From positions 81,770 to 145,769 of the forward strand of contig NZ_MCZK01000172.1 in assembly GCF_002875945.1 (NCBI RefSeq): 64,000 nt of DNA, written 5' to 3'. Origin of the DNA: Vibrio lentus (GTDB lineage Bacteria; Pseudomonadota; Gammaproteobacteria; Enterobacterales; Vibrionaceae). Positions 35,353 through 44,689 of this stretch are shown piece by piece. A program made the position numbers and the translations under genes. Positions within the stretch are counted from its first letter, which is position 1; each line of letters begins with the position of its first letter. The notes under the pieces are model-generated. The model did no database searches, had not been told where the DNA came from, and saw only the letters and a program-made list of their open reading frames with translations.

Positions 35353-36369
35353 ATGAGCAAGCCCATCGTATTGAGTGGTGTTCAACCATCTGGTGAACTA
35401 AGTATCGGTAACTACTTGGGTGCTCTACGTCAATGGCAACAGATGCAAGATGATTACGATTGCCAATACTGTGTTGTAGACCTTCACGCAATTACGGTTC
35501 GCCAAGACCCGAAAGCACTGCATGAAGCGACTCTAGACGCATTAGCAATCTGTCTTGCTGTCGGTGTTGATCCAAAGAAGAGCACGCTATTTGTTCAGTC
35601 ACACGTACCAGAGCATGCTCAACTTGGTTGGCTTCTTAACTGTTACACACAAATGGGTGAACTGAGCCGTATGACTCAGTTTAAAGATAAGTCTGCACGT
35701 CACTCAAATGACGTAAACGTAGGCCTATACGATTACCCAGTGTTGATGGCTGCAGACATCCTGCTTTACGGTGCTCACCAAGTGCCAGTAGGTAGCGACC
35801 AGAAACAACACCTAGAGCTAGCGCGTGATATCGCAAATCGCTTTAACAACATCTACGGCCCTGAAACACCAATCTTCCAAGTACCAGAACCTTACATTCC
35901 AACAGTGAATGCACGAGTGATGAGCCTGCAAGATGCGACTAAGAAGATGTCTAAGTCGGATGATAACCGTAAGAACGTAATTACTCTGCTAGAAGAGCCT
36001 AAGTCGATCATCAAGAAGATCAACAAAGCGCAAACGGATGCAGAAACGCCACCACGTATTGCTCACGATTGGGAAAACAAAGCGGGTATTTCTAACCTAA
36101 TGGGTCTGTACTCTGCGGCGACGGGTAAAACGTTTGAAGAGATCGAAGCTCAATACCAAGGCGTTGAAATGTACGGTCCATTTAAGAAAGATGTCGGTGC
36201 AGCGTTGGTTGAGATGCTTGAGCCGATTCAATCTGAATACCACCGTATCCGTGCTGATCGTGCTTACATGGACGCAGTAATGAAAGCGGGTGCTGAAAAA
36301 GCGTCTGAGCGTGCTGCTGTGACTCTGAAAAAAGCATACGAAGCGGTAGGTTTTGTTACTCGCCCATAG
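35353..36369 (+). CDS. trpS: Tryptophanyl-tRNA synthetase
   Basis: Class I synthetase charging tRNA-Trp; 338 residues (334 in E. coli). The HIGH-like motif is SIGNYLGAL (about residues 17-25) within SGVQPSGELSIGNYLGAL, and the KMSKS loop is KKMSKSDDN (about 198-206). Confidence 0.97.
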   Translation: MSKPIVLSGVQPSGELSIGNYLGALRQWQQMQDDYDCQYCVVDLHAITVRQDPKALHEATLDALAICLAVGVDPKKSTLFVQSHVPEHAQLGWLLNCYTQMGELSRMTQFKDKSARHSNDVNVGLYDYPVLMAADILLYGAHQVPVGSDQKQHLELARDIANRFNNIYGPETPIFQVPEPYIPTVNARVMSLQDATKKMSKSDDNRKNVITLLEEPKSIIKKINKAQTDAETPPRIAHDWENKAGISNLMGLYSAATGKTFEEIEAQYQGVEMYGPFKKDVGAALVEMLEPIQSEYHRIRADRAYMDAVMKAGAEKASERAAVTLKKAYEAVGFVTRP

Positions 36370-36399
36370 AGTAAACTAAACAACTCGTTTGAGAATTTG

Positions 36400-36434
36400 A
36401 GCCCAAAGTAGACTTTGTTTACTTTGGGCTTTTT
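36400..36434 (+). terminator. Terminator of trpS
   Basis: Eleven-pair perfect stem AGCCCAAAGTA / TACTTTGGGCT followed by T residues. Confidence 0.92.
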
Positions 36435-36682
36435 ATTGCCCGCTCTATTTACCTTCCCAGTAAATCTCTTGTTTGAATTGATAATTCATACATTGTCTGG
36501 CTAACATATTCACCTTGTTGATGCTGTGTTATGGGTCTTATTCATAGCTCTCAAGGTTTATAAAATTTCACTCGTTTCTATATATGTTGGAAATATATAA
36601 CGTGCCAAACAATTGATGATTCCAAAGTGATAAGTTCCTCATTTTCTTGCCAACTGACTTATTCCTTTCATAAATAAACCTG

Positions 36683-36728
36683 ATAGTTACCACAAAATAC
36701 ATGACTGCCCATAGATGGCAGTAACTAT
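36683..36728 (+). other. Nested inverted repeats in the leader of the nuclease gene
   Basis: An outer pair ATAGTTAC (36683-36690) / GTAACTAT (36721-36728) encloses an inner pair ACTGCC (36704-36709) / GGCAGT (36717-36722); the two right arms share two bases, so the pairings compete at the junction. It ends 25 bases before the start codon. The rest of the 384-bp gap from trpS is AT-rich, and I see no certain promoter. Confidence 0.5.
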
Positions 36729-36753
36729 AAATCAATGAACTCAGGTGAAACGG

Positions 36754-39348
36754 ATGGCTCTTTTACACAAACCTTCATTGCTAGCAGTGGCAATTGGTAG
36801 CTTGCTAACGGCAAGTGCACACGCTGATTTGTTTATTTCACAATATGTGGAAGGCGGCAGCTATAACAAAGCGGTTGAGATTGCCAATAACGGCGATAGC
36901 AGCATGAATTTAGATGGTTATTCACTGGCTAAATCAGCAAACGGCAACGGATCATGGGGCGCCACTTTACCTTTAGATGGCCACGTTTTAGCGCCCGGTG
37001 AAGTACTTGTGGTCGCGCATTCTAGTGCGAGTGATGAGATTAAAGCTCAAGCTGACATCATTAATGCTTCTATCGCTAATCATAACGGTGACGACCCACT
37101 GGCTATCTTGAATTCAGATGGTTCGGTACATGATGTTGTGGGTTTGATGGGCGATGTGGATTGGGGTAAAGATGTTACTTTGGTTCGTGCAACACAAACA
37201 CCTTCTGCGACTTTTGATGCTTCGCAATGGGTATCACTACCAAAAGACAGCATTGAAGGGCTAGGTTCACTAGACAGTGTTGAACTACCAGAAGCGTTCA
37301 CTTGTACACAAGATGGCTCTTACCCAGTATTCACAACCATTCAAGAGATCCAAGGTGAGGGTGCAACATCACCGTTCATTGATGGCTACCCGTACATCAC
37401 CGACGATGAGTACTTTGTAAAAGGTGTTGTGAGTGCGGTGACAACAGGCATAACCAAAGGCTTCTACCTGCAAGCACTTGAGGATGACTTCAATTCAAGC
37501 ACTTCTGAAGGCCTATTTATTCACACCAATCAATCGAGCTCAGAACTGGCTGCGGGCGATGTAGTGTGTGTGAAAGGTAAGGTTCAAGAATACTACAGCC
37601 ATACTCAGCTTAAAGTTGAAAACAACCAATGGCTAAAACAGGGTGAACAACAAGCGCCTGAAGCAACGGCAATTGAAGCGCTAGATAGTGATGAAAACTT
37701 CGCTGCAACGCTTGAACGCTATGAAGGCATGTTGGTGAAAACAACACAAGCGCTTGATATGCGTGTCACCCGTACCTTTGGTTATGACTACGCAGGTCGT
37801 CGTAACAACATGGTACTGGCGCATGAGCGTATTAACATGCAGCCGAACCAGCTGTTCGCAGCCGGTTCTGAAGAGGCGAAACAACAAACGGAAGATAACG
37901 CAGACCGTCGTCTTTTCGTTGAAACCGATCAAAAAGCGGGTGACGGACAGGTTCCTTTCTACCCAGACTTTGGTCGTACTGATATTGACCAAGATGGCTC
38001 GACGGAAGACTACATCCGTATCGATGACACCATTGTTGGCCTAGAAGGCGTGCTGACTTACAGCTACGGCGAGTATCGCTTAGTAACAACTAACCAGATC
38101 TCGGCTGAAAACTTTGTACGTAATGACCCACGTACCGACAAGCCTGATATGGATGAAGGCGACCTACGTATCGCGACCTTCAATGTCTTGAACTACTTCA
38201 ATTCTCCGTTTGGTGGCGACGCGAATCAACATGGTAACAACCGTGGCGCGAACACCATGACTGAGTTTGAGATGCAGCAAGAGAAGATTGTGAACGCGAT
38301 TCTTCGTCTAGACGCTGACATCATTGGTTTGATGGAAATTGAGAACAACGGCTTTGGTGAAGGCTCTGCCATTCAGCAGCTTGTTAACCAACTGAATGAC
38401 CGCATTGAGCGTAAGAAAGACCGCTATACCTTTGTCGCTGTCGATTCAAATGAAGATGGCGTAACCGACGAGATGGACTCGATTGGTACCGACGTTATTA
38501 CAACAGGCGTTATCTACCGTAAGAAAGTAGTTAAGCTTAAAGACAGCCGTGTTATCGCGATGCCAAGCCAACAGGCACCAGAAGTGTTAGACGATTCTGG
38601 CAAGGTGATTGAAGACGGTAAGAACTACCAGCGTGACTCGTTAGCGCCCACCTTCAAAGTTAAGGGTACTAAAGAGAAACTCACTGTAGCGATCAACCAC
38701 TTTAAATCGAAAGGTTCTAAGTGTTGGGAAGATGCAGCACCGGTTGAGCAGGGCGGTCAAGGTGGCGTTGATGCCGATAAGCAAGGTTCATGTGAGAACT
38801 TCCGTGTTGCTGCGGCGGTTGCACTGGGTGAGGCGCTAGACGGCATCAAAGGCCATAAAGTGATTCTGGGTGATATGAACTCATACGGCATGGAAGATCC
38901 AATGCTGGTGCTGACGGATTACTCTGAAGAGAAATACGGCAAGCAAATCAAAGCGGCGCGTAACACTTACATTGACGGCGTTGAGCAGTTTGGTGACAGC
39001 GGTGCGGTGATTACTAAGAACTACGGCTACATTAATGCAGTGGCTCAAAAGCACCCAGACAGCTGGAGCTACTCATACAATGACGAAGTGGGCGCACTGG
39101 ATCATCTGTTGATAAGCGACAGCCTGAAAGACATGGTGGTGGATGCAACTGACTGGCACATTAATGGTGGTGAGTCGACGTTGTTTGACTATAACGAAGA
39201 GTTCAAAGGTGACCTACCTAAGTACCAAGATCACTTCCGTTCATCGGATCATGATCCTGCGGTTCTTGAACTGCGAGTAGGTGGTTCATTTGGCTTCGGT
39301 GCACTGATGTCATTGTTTGGCTTAGCAATGTGGCGTCGTCGCAAGTAG
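36754..39348 (+). CDS. Extracellular nuclease (ExeM/Xds type) with GlyGly-CTERM anchor
   Basis: Secreted nuclease of 864 residues from ATG 36754 (AGGTG site; a GTG at 36745 is possible). Domain order: signal peptide ending ASAHA, a lamin-tail-type domain (DLFISQYVEGGSYNKAVEIAN), an OB-fold-like region (about 220-300), and an endonuclease/exonuclease/phosphatase domain from about 470 with RIATFNVLNYF, GLMEIENNG, VILGDMNSYG, LDHLL and SSDHDPAVLEL. The C-terminus GGSFGFGALMSLFGLAMWRRRK is a GlyGly-CTERM signal, processed by rhombosortase after type II secretion. Relatives degrade extracellular DNA for phosphate supply, biofilm turnover and escape from DNA nets. Confidence 0.92.
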   Translation: MALLHKPSLLAVAIGSLLTASAHADLFISQYVEGGSYNKAVEIANNGDSSMNLDGYSLAKSANGNGSWGATLPLDGHVLAPGEVLVVAHSSASDEIKAQADIINASIANHNGDDPLAILNSDGSVHDVVGLMGDVDWGKDVTLVRATQTPSATFDASQWVSLPKDSIEGLGSLDSVELPEAFTCTQDGSYPVFTTIQEIQGEGATSPFIDGYPYITDDEYFVKGVVSAVTTGITKGFYLQALEDDFNSSTSEGLFIHTNQSSSELAAGDVVCVKGKVQEYYSHTQLKVENNQWLKQGEQQAPEATAIEALDSDENFAATLERYEGMLVKTTQALDMRVTRTFGYDYAGRRNNMVLAHERINMQPNQLFAAGSEEAKQQTEDNADRRLFVETDQKAGDGQVPFYPDFGRTDIDQDGSTEDYIRIDDTIVGLEGVLTYSYGEYRLVTTNQISAENFVRNDPRTDKPDMDEGDLRIATFNVLNYFNSPFGGDANQHGNNRGANTMTEFEMQQEKIVNAILRLDADIIGLMEIENNGFGEGSAIQQLVNQLNDRIERKKDRYTFVAVDSNEDGVTDEMDSIGTDVITTGVIYRKKVVKLKDSRVIAMPSQQAPEVLDDSGKVIEDGKNYQRDSLAPTFKVKGTKEKLTVAINHFKSKGSKCWEDAAPVEQGGQGGVDADKQGSCENFRVAAAVALGEALDGIKGHKVILGDMNSYGMEDPMLVLTDYSEEKYGKQIKAARNTYIDGVEQFGDSGAVITKNYGYINAVAQKHPDSWSYSYNDEVGALDHLLISDSLKDMVVDATDWHINGGESTLFDYNEEFKGDLPKYQDHFRSSDHDPAVLELRVGGSFGFGALMSLFGLAMWRRRK

Positions 39349-39536
39349 CGACATCGTTAACCATGCAAGCCTCCTGATTCAGGTAACTGAAAGTTATCTG
39401 TAAACAATTAAGGTCAACCTAGGTTGGCCTTAATTATTGGCGAAATGCAGTTTCCACTTGCCTTTCGCCATGGGTATTGCACAATACCGCCCCTATATCT
39501 CCCAATCCTTTAGTATTTAGCAAACGATTTCGACCC

Positions 39537-40115
39537 ATGTTACTTATCATCGATAACTACGACTCTTTTACTTATAACTTGTATCAGTATTTCTGTGAGT
39601 TAGGGGTCACTGTGAAAGTTGTTCGTAACGATGAGATTGATATTGCGGGTATTGAAGCGCTGAATCCTAGCCATCTTGTTATCTCGCCAGGCCCTTGTAC
39701 GCCTGATGATGCTGGAATCTCTCTGCAAGTCATTGAACACTTCGTGGGTAAACTGCCTATCTTAGGTGTGTGTCTTGGCCATCAAGCCATTGCTCAAGTC
39801 TTTGGTGGTGAAGTGGTGCGAGCCAGACAAGTGATGCACGGTAAAACCTCTCCAATCCGCCATAATGGCAAGAGCGTTTTTCAAGGGCTCAACAACCCTC
39901 TAACAGTGACACGTTACCATTCTCTAGTGGTGAAAAATGGCACGCTACCTGACTGCTTTGAACTGACGTCTTGGACGGAATTCGAAGATGGCAGCATGGA
40001 TGAGATCATGGGTTATCAACACAAAACCTTGCCAATTGATGCGGTGCAATTTCACCCTGAGTCGATTAAAACAGAGCAAGGACACCAGCTTCTCGCTAAC
40101 TTCCTAGCACGCTGA
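39537..40115 (+). CDS. pabA: Aminodeoxychorismate/anthranilate synthase glutamine amidotransferase component (PabA)
   Basis: Class I glutamine amidotransferase of 192 residues that delivers ammonia to PabB for p-aminobenzoate and folate synthesis. The start at 39537 gives MLLIIDNYDSFTYNLYQYF, aligning with E. coli PabA (187); there is no strong ribosome site. The nucleophile is in GVCLGHQAIAQ (about Cys79) and the His-Glu pair in VQFHPESI. PabA rather than TrpG is inferred from position next to argD and far from trp genes. Confidence 0.92.
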   Translation: MLLIIDNYDSFTYNLYQYFCELGVTVKVVRNDEIDIAGIEALNPSHLVISPGPCTPDDAGISLQVIEHFVGKLPILGVCLGHQAIAQVFGGEVVRARQVMHGKTSPIRHNGKSVFQGLNNPLTVTRYHSLVVKNGTLPDCFELTSWTEFEDGSMDEIMGYQHKTLPIDAVQFHPESIKTEQGHQLLANFLAR

Positions 40116-40365
40116 GTGTTTAAATTTGACTCTTTCTCCATCTAAATAAGCCAGTTAAACCTGTTAGCCCATTCGTTAAGCGTTTAAATTCGGGCGCTAC
40201 GCGTCTCTTACTCCTCTGACGCCGATCACTTTTTATAACATTTCTCTCTCTTCAGGCTAAGTTTTTAGCCTATGCAAAATTATTCGCCTTATTTCGTCTC
40301 GAACCCTATATACCGCAATGCCAGTAAGGCTTTGCTATTACTGGTTATGCGTTTAGGTAAAAAAA

Positions 40366-40404
40366 GCTTCATAAAACAGATTAATTGATGCATAAATAGT
40401 CATA
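40366..40404 (+). promoter_or_regulatory. Candidate paired ArgR boxes upstream of argD/astC
   Basis: TGCATAAATAGTCA (40389-40402) is a near match to the ARG-box core and resembles TGCATAAGAAATCA found before argC. A weaker element TTCATAAAACAGAT starts exactly 21 bp upstream at 40368. The pair lies well upstream of the promoter below, a position suited to activation rather than blockage. Confidence 0.42.
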
Positions 40405-40454
40405 GGTAGTGACGTTTAGCTGGCTGTTAGGGATGGCTAAAGAATAATCTACTA

Positions 40455-40484
40455 TTGAAAACGTTAATTAAATGTAAATATAAT
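40455..40484 (+). promoter_or_regulatory. Sigma-70-type promoter of argD/astC
   Basis: TTGAAA (40455-40460) and a perfect TATAAT (40479-40484) are separated by 18 bases, about 97 bases before the start codon. This and the ArgR candidates are all I can see in the 465-bp gap after pabA. Confidence 0.6.
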
Positions 40485-40580
40485 GCTGCAGCGGGATTAT
40501 GGCGAGAGAAAATATCTTTGTCTCACTTATGAACCAGTACGCTTATTTGCGAAGCTTGCGGTATCGAGAAGGAATGTACG

Positions 40581-41792
40581 ATGACAGTGGAAAAAAAAGT
40601 AGAACGTAGTCTGTTTAATGAGGTGATGGTGCCTTGTTATAACCCAATGGAAATGATCCCAGTAAAAGGGGAAGGCGCACGCGTTTGGGACCAACAAGGC
40701 CGAGAGTATATCGACTTTGCTGGTGGTATCGCTGTGAGCTGTTTGGGTCACTGTCACCCAGCAATGGTTAACGCAGTTACTGAGCAAGCAAACAAGATTT
40801 GGCATTTAAGTAATGTAATGACCAATGAACCTGCATTGCGTCTAGCGAAGAAGCTAACAGACGTATGTTTTGCAGAAAAAGTATTCTTTGCAAACTCTGG
40901 TGCAGAAGCAAACGAAGCAGCATTGAAGCTAGCTCGTCGTTGGGCAGCAGATGTTCACGGTCCTGAGAAATCTGAAATCATTGCATTCAAACAAGGTTTC
41001 CACGGTCGTACTTTCTTTACCGTAACGGTCGGTGGTCAAGAAGCTTACTCTGATGGCTTCGGTCCTAAACCGGGCGATGTAACTCACCTGCCTTACAACG
41101 ATATTGCAGCACTAGAAGCGCACATCTCAGATCGCACATGTGCAATCATGATGGAACCTCTGCAAGGCGAGGGCGGTATCATATCTCCAACATCTGAGTT
41201 CGTGAACACGGTTCGTGAACTGTGTGACAAACACAATGCGCTGCTTATCTTTGATGAAGTGCAAACAGGTAATGGCCGTACGGGTAACTTTTACGCTTAC
41301 CAAGGCTTAGGTGTGACACCTGATATCCTAAGCACAGCGAAATCACTAGGTGGCGGCTTCCCAATCGGCGCAATGCTAACAACGTCTGAACTTGCGACAC
41401 ACCTAAAAGTGGGTACGCACGGTTCTACTTACGGTGGTAACCCACTGGCGTGTGCCGTTGCTGAAGCAGTTGTTGACGTAGTAAGCCAACCTGAAACTTT
41501 GGCTGGCGTGAAAGAACGCGAAGCACTATTCCGTGATGGTTTAGCTAAGATTAACGACAAATACCAAATATTCAGTGAAGTTCGCGGTAAAGGCTTATTG
41601 CTAGGCGCTGCGCTTAATGAAGCATGGCAAGGTCGTGCTCGTGATGTATTAGTGGCAGCAGGCGAACAAGGCTTGATGGTACTGGTTGCGGGTGCAAACG
41701 TGGTTCGTTTCACACCATCACTGGTTATCACTACACAAGAAATTGAAGAAGGTTTATCAAAACTAGACAAAGCAATCGCTACGCTAGTTTAG
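40581..41792 (+). CDS. argD: Acetylornithine / succinylornithine aminotransferase (ArgD/AstC)
   Basis: PLP class III aminotransferase, 403 residues; the Schiff-base lysine is about Lys254 in LSTAKSLGGGFPIG, and the cofactor-site FDEVQTGNGRTG is near residue 225. It can serve both N-acetylornithine synthesis and succinylornithine catabolism. The downstream astA and astD point to AstC; I see no separate argD here, and a dual role is likely in vibrios. The label argD versus astC is therefore a convention. Confidence 0.92.
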   Translation: MTVEKKVERSLFNEVMVPCYNPMEMIPVKGEGARVWDQQGREYIDFAGGIAVSCLGHCHPAMVNAVTEQANKIWHLSNVMTNEPALRLAKKLTDVCFAEKVFFANSGAEANEAALKLARRWAADVHGPEKSEIIAFKQGFHGRTFFTVTVGGQEAYSDGFGPKPGDVTHLPYNDIAALEAHISDRTCAIMMEPLQGEGGIISPTSEFVNTVRELCDKHNALLIFDEVQTGNGRTGNFYAYQGLGVTPDILSTAKSLGGGFPIGAMLTTSELATHLKVGTHGSTYGGNPLACAVAEAVVDVVSQPETLAGVKEREALFRDGLAKINDKYQIFSEVRGKGLLLGAALNEAWQGRARDVLVAAGEQGLMVLVAGANVVRFTPSLVITTQEIEEGLSKLDKAIATLV

Positions 41793-41899
41793 CCTGAGCG
41801 GCGTCATAGGAATGATCGCCATTAGAGCGATCCCATGACGTACTGCTAAAGGCCCAAGCTTCTGGTTTTGGGCCTGTTTTGCATCTGGAGGGAATATTG

Positions 41900-42919
41900 A
41901 TGCTAGTTGTTCGCCCAATAAAATTATCTGATTACGATGCGCTGCATACCTGCGCGGTTGAATCTGGTCACGGATTCACATCTCTTCCGGTTAACGAAGA
42001 ACTGTTAACTAACCGAATTACTCATTCTGAATACAGTTTTGCTAAACAAGACGTGACTGAACCCGGTGATGAAGGCTACCTAATGGTTGGCTTCGACACT
42101 GAAACGGGAGAAGTCGCCGGTACTACAGGCATCGAAGCTTCAATTGGCTGGGATGTTCCGTTTTACTCTTACCACATCAGCAAAGTGGTTCACTCATCGC
42201 AAAAGCTTGGCGTGAATAACGTCGTGAAGTTGCTGACTTTCGGCAATAACTACACAGGATGCAGTGAGATCTGCACACTGTTCTTGCGCCCAGCTTTCCG
42301 TGGTGGATTGAATGGTCGTTTGATGTCGAAATGTCGCTTCCTGATCATGTCTGAGCACCCAGAGCGTTTCTCGAAAACGATTTTTGCTGAGATGCGTGGT
42401 GTATCCGATGCGGAAGGTAACTCACCTTTCTGGCAATGGCTGCAAGAGCACTTCTTCTCAATTGATTTCACGCTTGCCGATTACCTAACTGGTATTGGTA
42501 AGAAAGGCTTCATTGCTGACCTAATGCCGAAGCTGCCTATCTACGTGAACCTACTGAGCAAAGAGGCTCAGGCGGTGATTGGAGAGGTACATGATAATAC
42601 ACGCCCAGCACTTAAGTTGCTGGAACGTGAAGGTTTCACTAACCGTGGTTATGTCGACATCTTTGATGCAGGCCCAACGGTTGAGTGTGATTTAAGAAAC
42701 ATTGAATCCGTGCGTCATGCGATTCGAGCGCAGGTTCAAATTGCAGAGCACTCCAGCTCTAAAGACTTCCTAATTGGTAATACCTCGTTTGAGAACTTCC
42801 GCGCAGTAGCCGCGAAAGGCGCGTATGACCAAGCAAGCGACACAGTGATTTTATCATCTGAAGTAGCAAGCGCTCTTGAAGTAAAAGAAGGCGAATTCGT
42901 TCGCATGTTGGCTCAATAA
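41900..42919 (+). CDS. astA: Arginine N-succinyltransferase AstA
   Basis: First step of the arginine succinyltransferase (AST) degradation pathway, joining succinyl-CoA to arginine. The ATG at 41900 has a strong GGAGGG site and gives 339 residues (344 in E. coli); the 41879 start is inferior. N-terminal MLVVRPIKLSDYDALH and the SLPVNEELL segment are family-typical. Between argD/astC and astD, with astB and astE not in this window. Confidence 0.95.
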   Translation: MLVVRPIKLSDYDALHTCAVESGHGFTSLPVNEELLTNRITHSEYSFAKQDVTEPGDEGYLMVGFDTETGEVAGTTGIEASIGWDVPFYSYHISKVVHSSQKLGVNNVVKLLTFGNNYTGCSEICTLFLRPAFRGGLNGRLMSKCRFLIMSEHPERFSKTIFAEMRGVSDAEGNSPFWQWLQEHFFSIDFTLADYLTGIGKKGFIADLMPKLPIYVNLLSKEAQAVIGEVHDNTRPALKLLEREGFTNRGYVDIFDAGPTVECDLRNIESVRHAIRAQVQIAEHSSSKDFLIGNTSFENFRAVAAKGAYDQASDTVILSSEVASALEVKEGEFVRMLAQ

Positions 42920-42958
42920 GAGCGGCGATTATCTGTCGAAGATTTTAAGGATAGAAGT

Positions 42959-44416
42959 ATGACTCAGTGGATAGCAGGACAGTGGGTGGCAGGTCAAGGC
43001 GACGCCATGACATCAGTAAGCCCATACAACAATGAAGTGGTGTGGCAAGGCGATAGTGCAACACCAGCGCAGGTTGAATCTGCAGTAGCAGCGGCTCGTG
43101 ACGCGTTCTTAGTTTGGAAAAAACTGAGCTTTGCCGAGCGTGAAGCGATCGTGTTGAACTTTGCTGAGAAGGTAAAAGAGAACAGCGAAGAGATTGCACA
43201 GATTATTGCAAAAGAGACGGGTAAACCGATTTGGGAAACTCGCACTGAAGCGGGTGCAATGGCGGGCAAAATCGCTATCTCAATCCGTGCTTACCACGAA
43301 CGTACGGGTGAAGCTTCGCGTGAAGCAGCAGGCAACCAAATCGTACTGCGTCATCGTCCATTAGGCGTAATGGCGGTATTTGGCCCTTACAACTTCCCAG
43401 GTCACTTACCTAACGGTCATATTGTTCCAGCACTGCTATCGGGTAATACCGTGGTATTTAAGCCGTCAGAGCAGACACCTTGGACAGGTGAATTTGCGAT
43501 GAAGCTATGGCAAGAAGCTGGCCTTCCTGCTGGCGTGATTAACCTAGTGCAAGGCGCTAAAGAGACAGGCATCGCTTTGGCGGATGCTAAAGGTCTTGAT
43601 GGCGTGCTATTCACAGGTAGTGCGAATACTGGTCATATCCTTCACCGTCAATTCGCGGGTCAACCGGGTAAGATGCTGGCACTAGAGATGGGCGGTAACA
43701 ACCCTATGGTGATCAGTGACCAATTTGGTGATGCTGACGCGACGGTTTATACCATTATCCAATCGGCTTTCATCAGTGCAGGCCAACGTTGTACATGTGC
43801 TCGTCGCTTGTATGTTCCTGTTGGAGAGAAGGGCGATCAACTGCTTGATAAGCTCGTTACGGCTACCTTGAAGATTCGTGTCGATCAGCCATTCGCTGAG
43901 CCAGCACCTTTCATGGGGCCACAGATCTCTGAAGCGGCGGCTAAGTTCATTCTGGACGCGCAAGCTAATCTGCAATCGCTAGGTGGTGTAAGTCTAGTAG
44001 AAGCAAAAGCGGGCGAAGCGGCGTTTGTTTCTCCGGGTATTATCGATGCAACCAACATTGCTGAGTTGCCAGATGAAGAGTACTTCGGCCCATTGCTGCA
44101 AGTGGTTCGTTACCAATCGCTAGAGCAAGCGGTTGAGCTAGCTAACGACACTCGTTTTGGTTTGTCTGCGGGTCTTGTATCAACAGATGATTCTGAATGG
44201 GAATACTTCGTTGACCATATCCGTGCGGGTATTGTTAACCGTAACCGTCAGCTAACAGGCGCAAGTGGTGATGCACCATTTGGTGGCCCGGGTGCTTCAG
44301 GCAACCTACGCCCAAGTGCTTACTACGCGGCTGACTACTGTGCTTACCCAATGGCGTCAATGGAAGGTGGTGAAACTCAACTGCCAGCGACATTTAGCCC
44401 AGGTATTGAGCTTTAG
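42959..44416 (+). CDS. astD: Succinylglutamic semialdehyde dehydrogenase AstD
   Basis: NAD-dependent aldehyde dehydrogenase oxidising N-succinylglutamate semialdehyde, AST pathway step four. The 485 residues carry the catalytic Cys in SAGQRCTCARRL (about residue 280) and the general-base Glu in LEMGGNNP (about residue 245). The GSANTGHIL nucleotide loop precedes these. Starts 39 bases after astA with a good site (AAGGA). Confidence 0.96.
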   Translation: MTQWIAGQWVAGQGDAMTSVSPYNNEVVWQGDSATPAQVESAVAAARDAFLVWKKLSFAEREAIVLNFAEKVKENSEEIAQIIAKETGKPIWETRTEAGAMAGKIAISIRAYHERTGEASREAAGNQIVLRHRPLGVMAVFGPYNFPGHLPNGHIVPALLSGNTVVFKPSEQTPWTGEFAMKLWQEAGLPAGVINLVQGAKETGIALADAKGLDGVLFTGSANTGHILHRQFAGQPGKMLALEMGGNNPMVISDQFGDADATVYTIIQSAFISAGQRCTCARRLYVPVGEKGDQLLDKLVTATLKIRVDQPFAEPAPFMGPQISEAAAKFILDAQANLQSLGGVSLVEAKAGEAAFVSPGIIDATNIAELPDEEYFGPLLQVVRYQSLEQAVELANDTRFGLSAGLVSTDDSEWEYFVDHIRAGIVNRNRQLTGASGDAPFGGPGASGNLRPSAYYAADYCAYPMASMEGGETQLPATFSPGIEL

Positions 44417-44520
44417 TTTTAGCGCTTAAGCTATAGATTAATGAATAAAGAGCTTATAAATCAAAAGATTATAAGATCTAGACTCATGAATAACAGATTC
44501 ATTGGTTAATTGTGTAATAA

Positions 44521-44547
44521 GGAAGCGGTGTTATCGCTTCCTCTTTT
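44521..44547 (+). terminator. Terminator of the ast operon
   Basis: Seven-pair stem GGAAGCG / CGCTTCC with a seven-base loop and T-rich tail, 104 bases after the astD stop. Confidence 0.75.
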
Positions 44548-44689
44548 CACCCACGTCCGACACCTCGATTGGGCGGTAGATAATAATAGAACAAGTATGT
44601 CACAGGCTGATGGCTGCTGACTCTATGTCCAGCCTCTCCCTTTCTAATCCAAATTACTAGCTTGCTAGAACCTCTGACAAGGAGTCACC

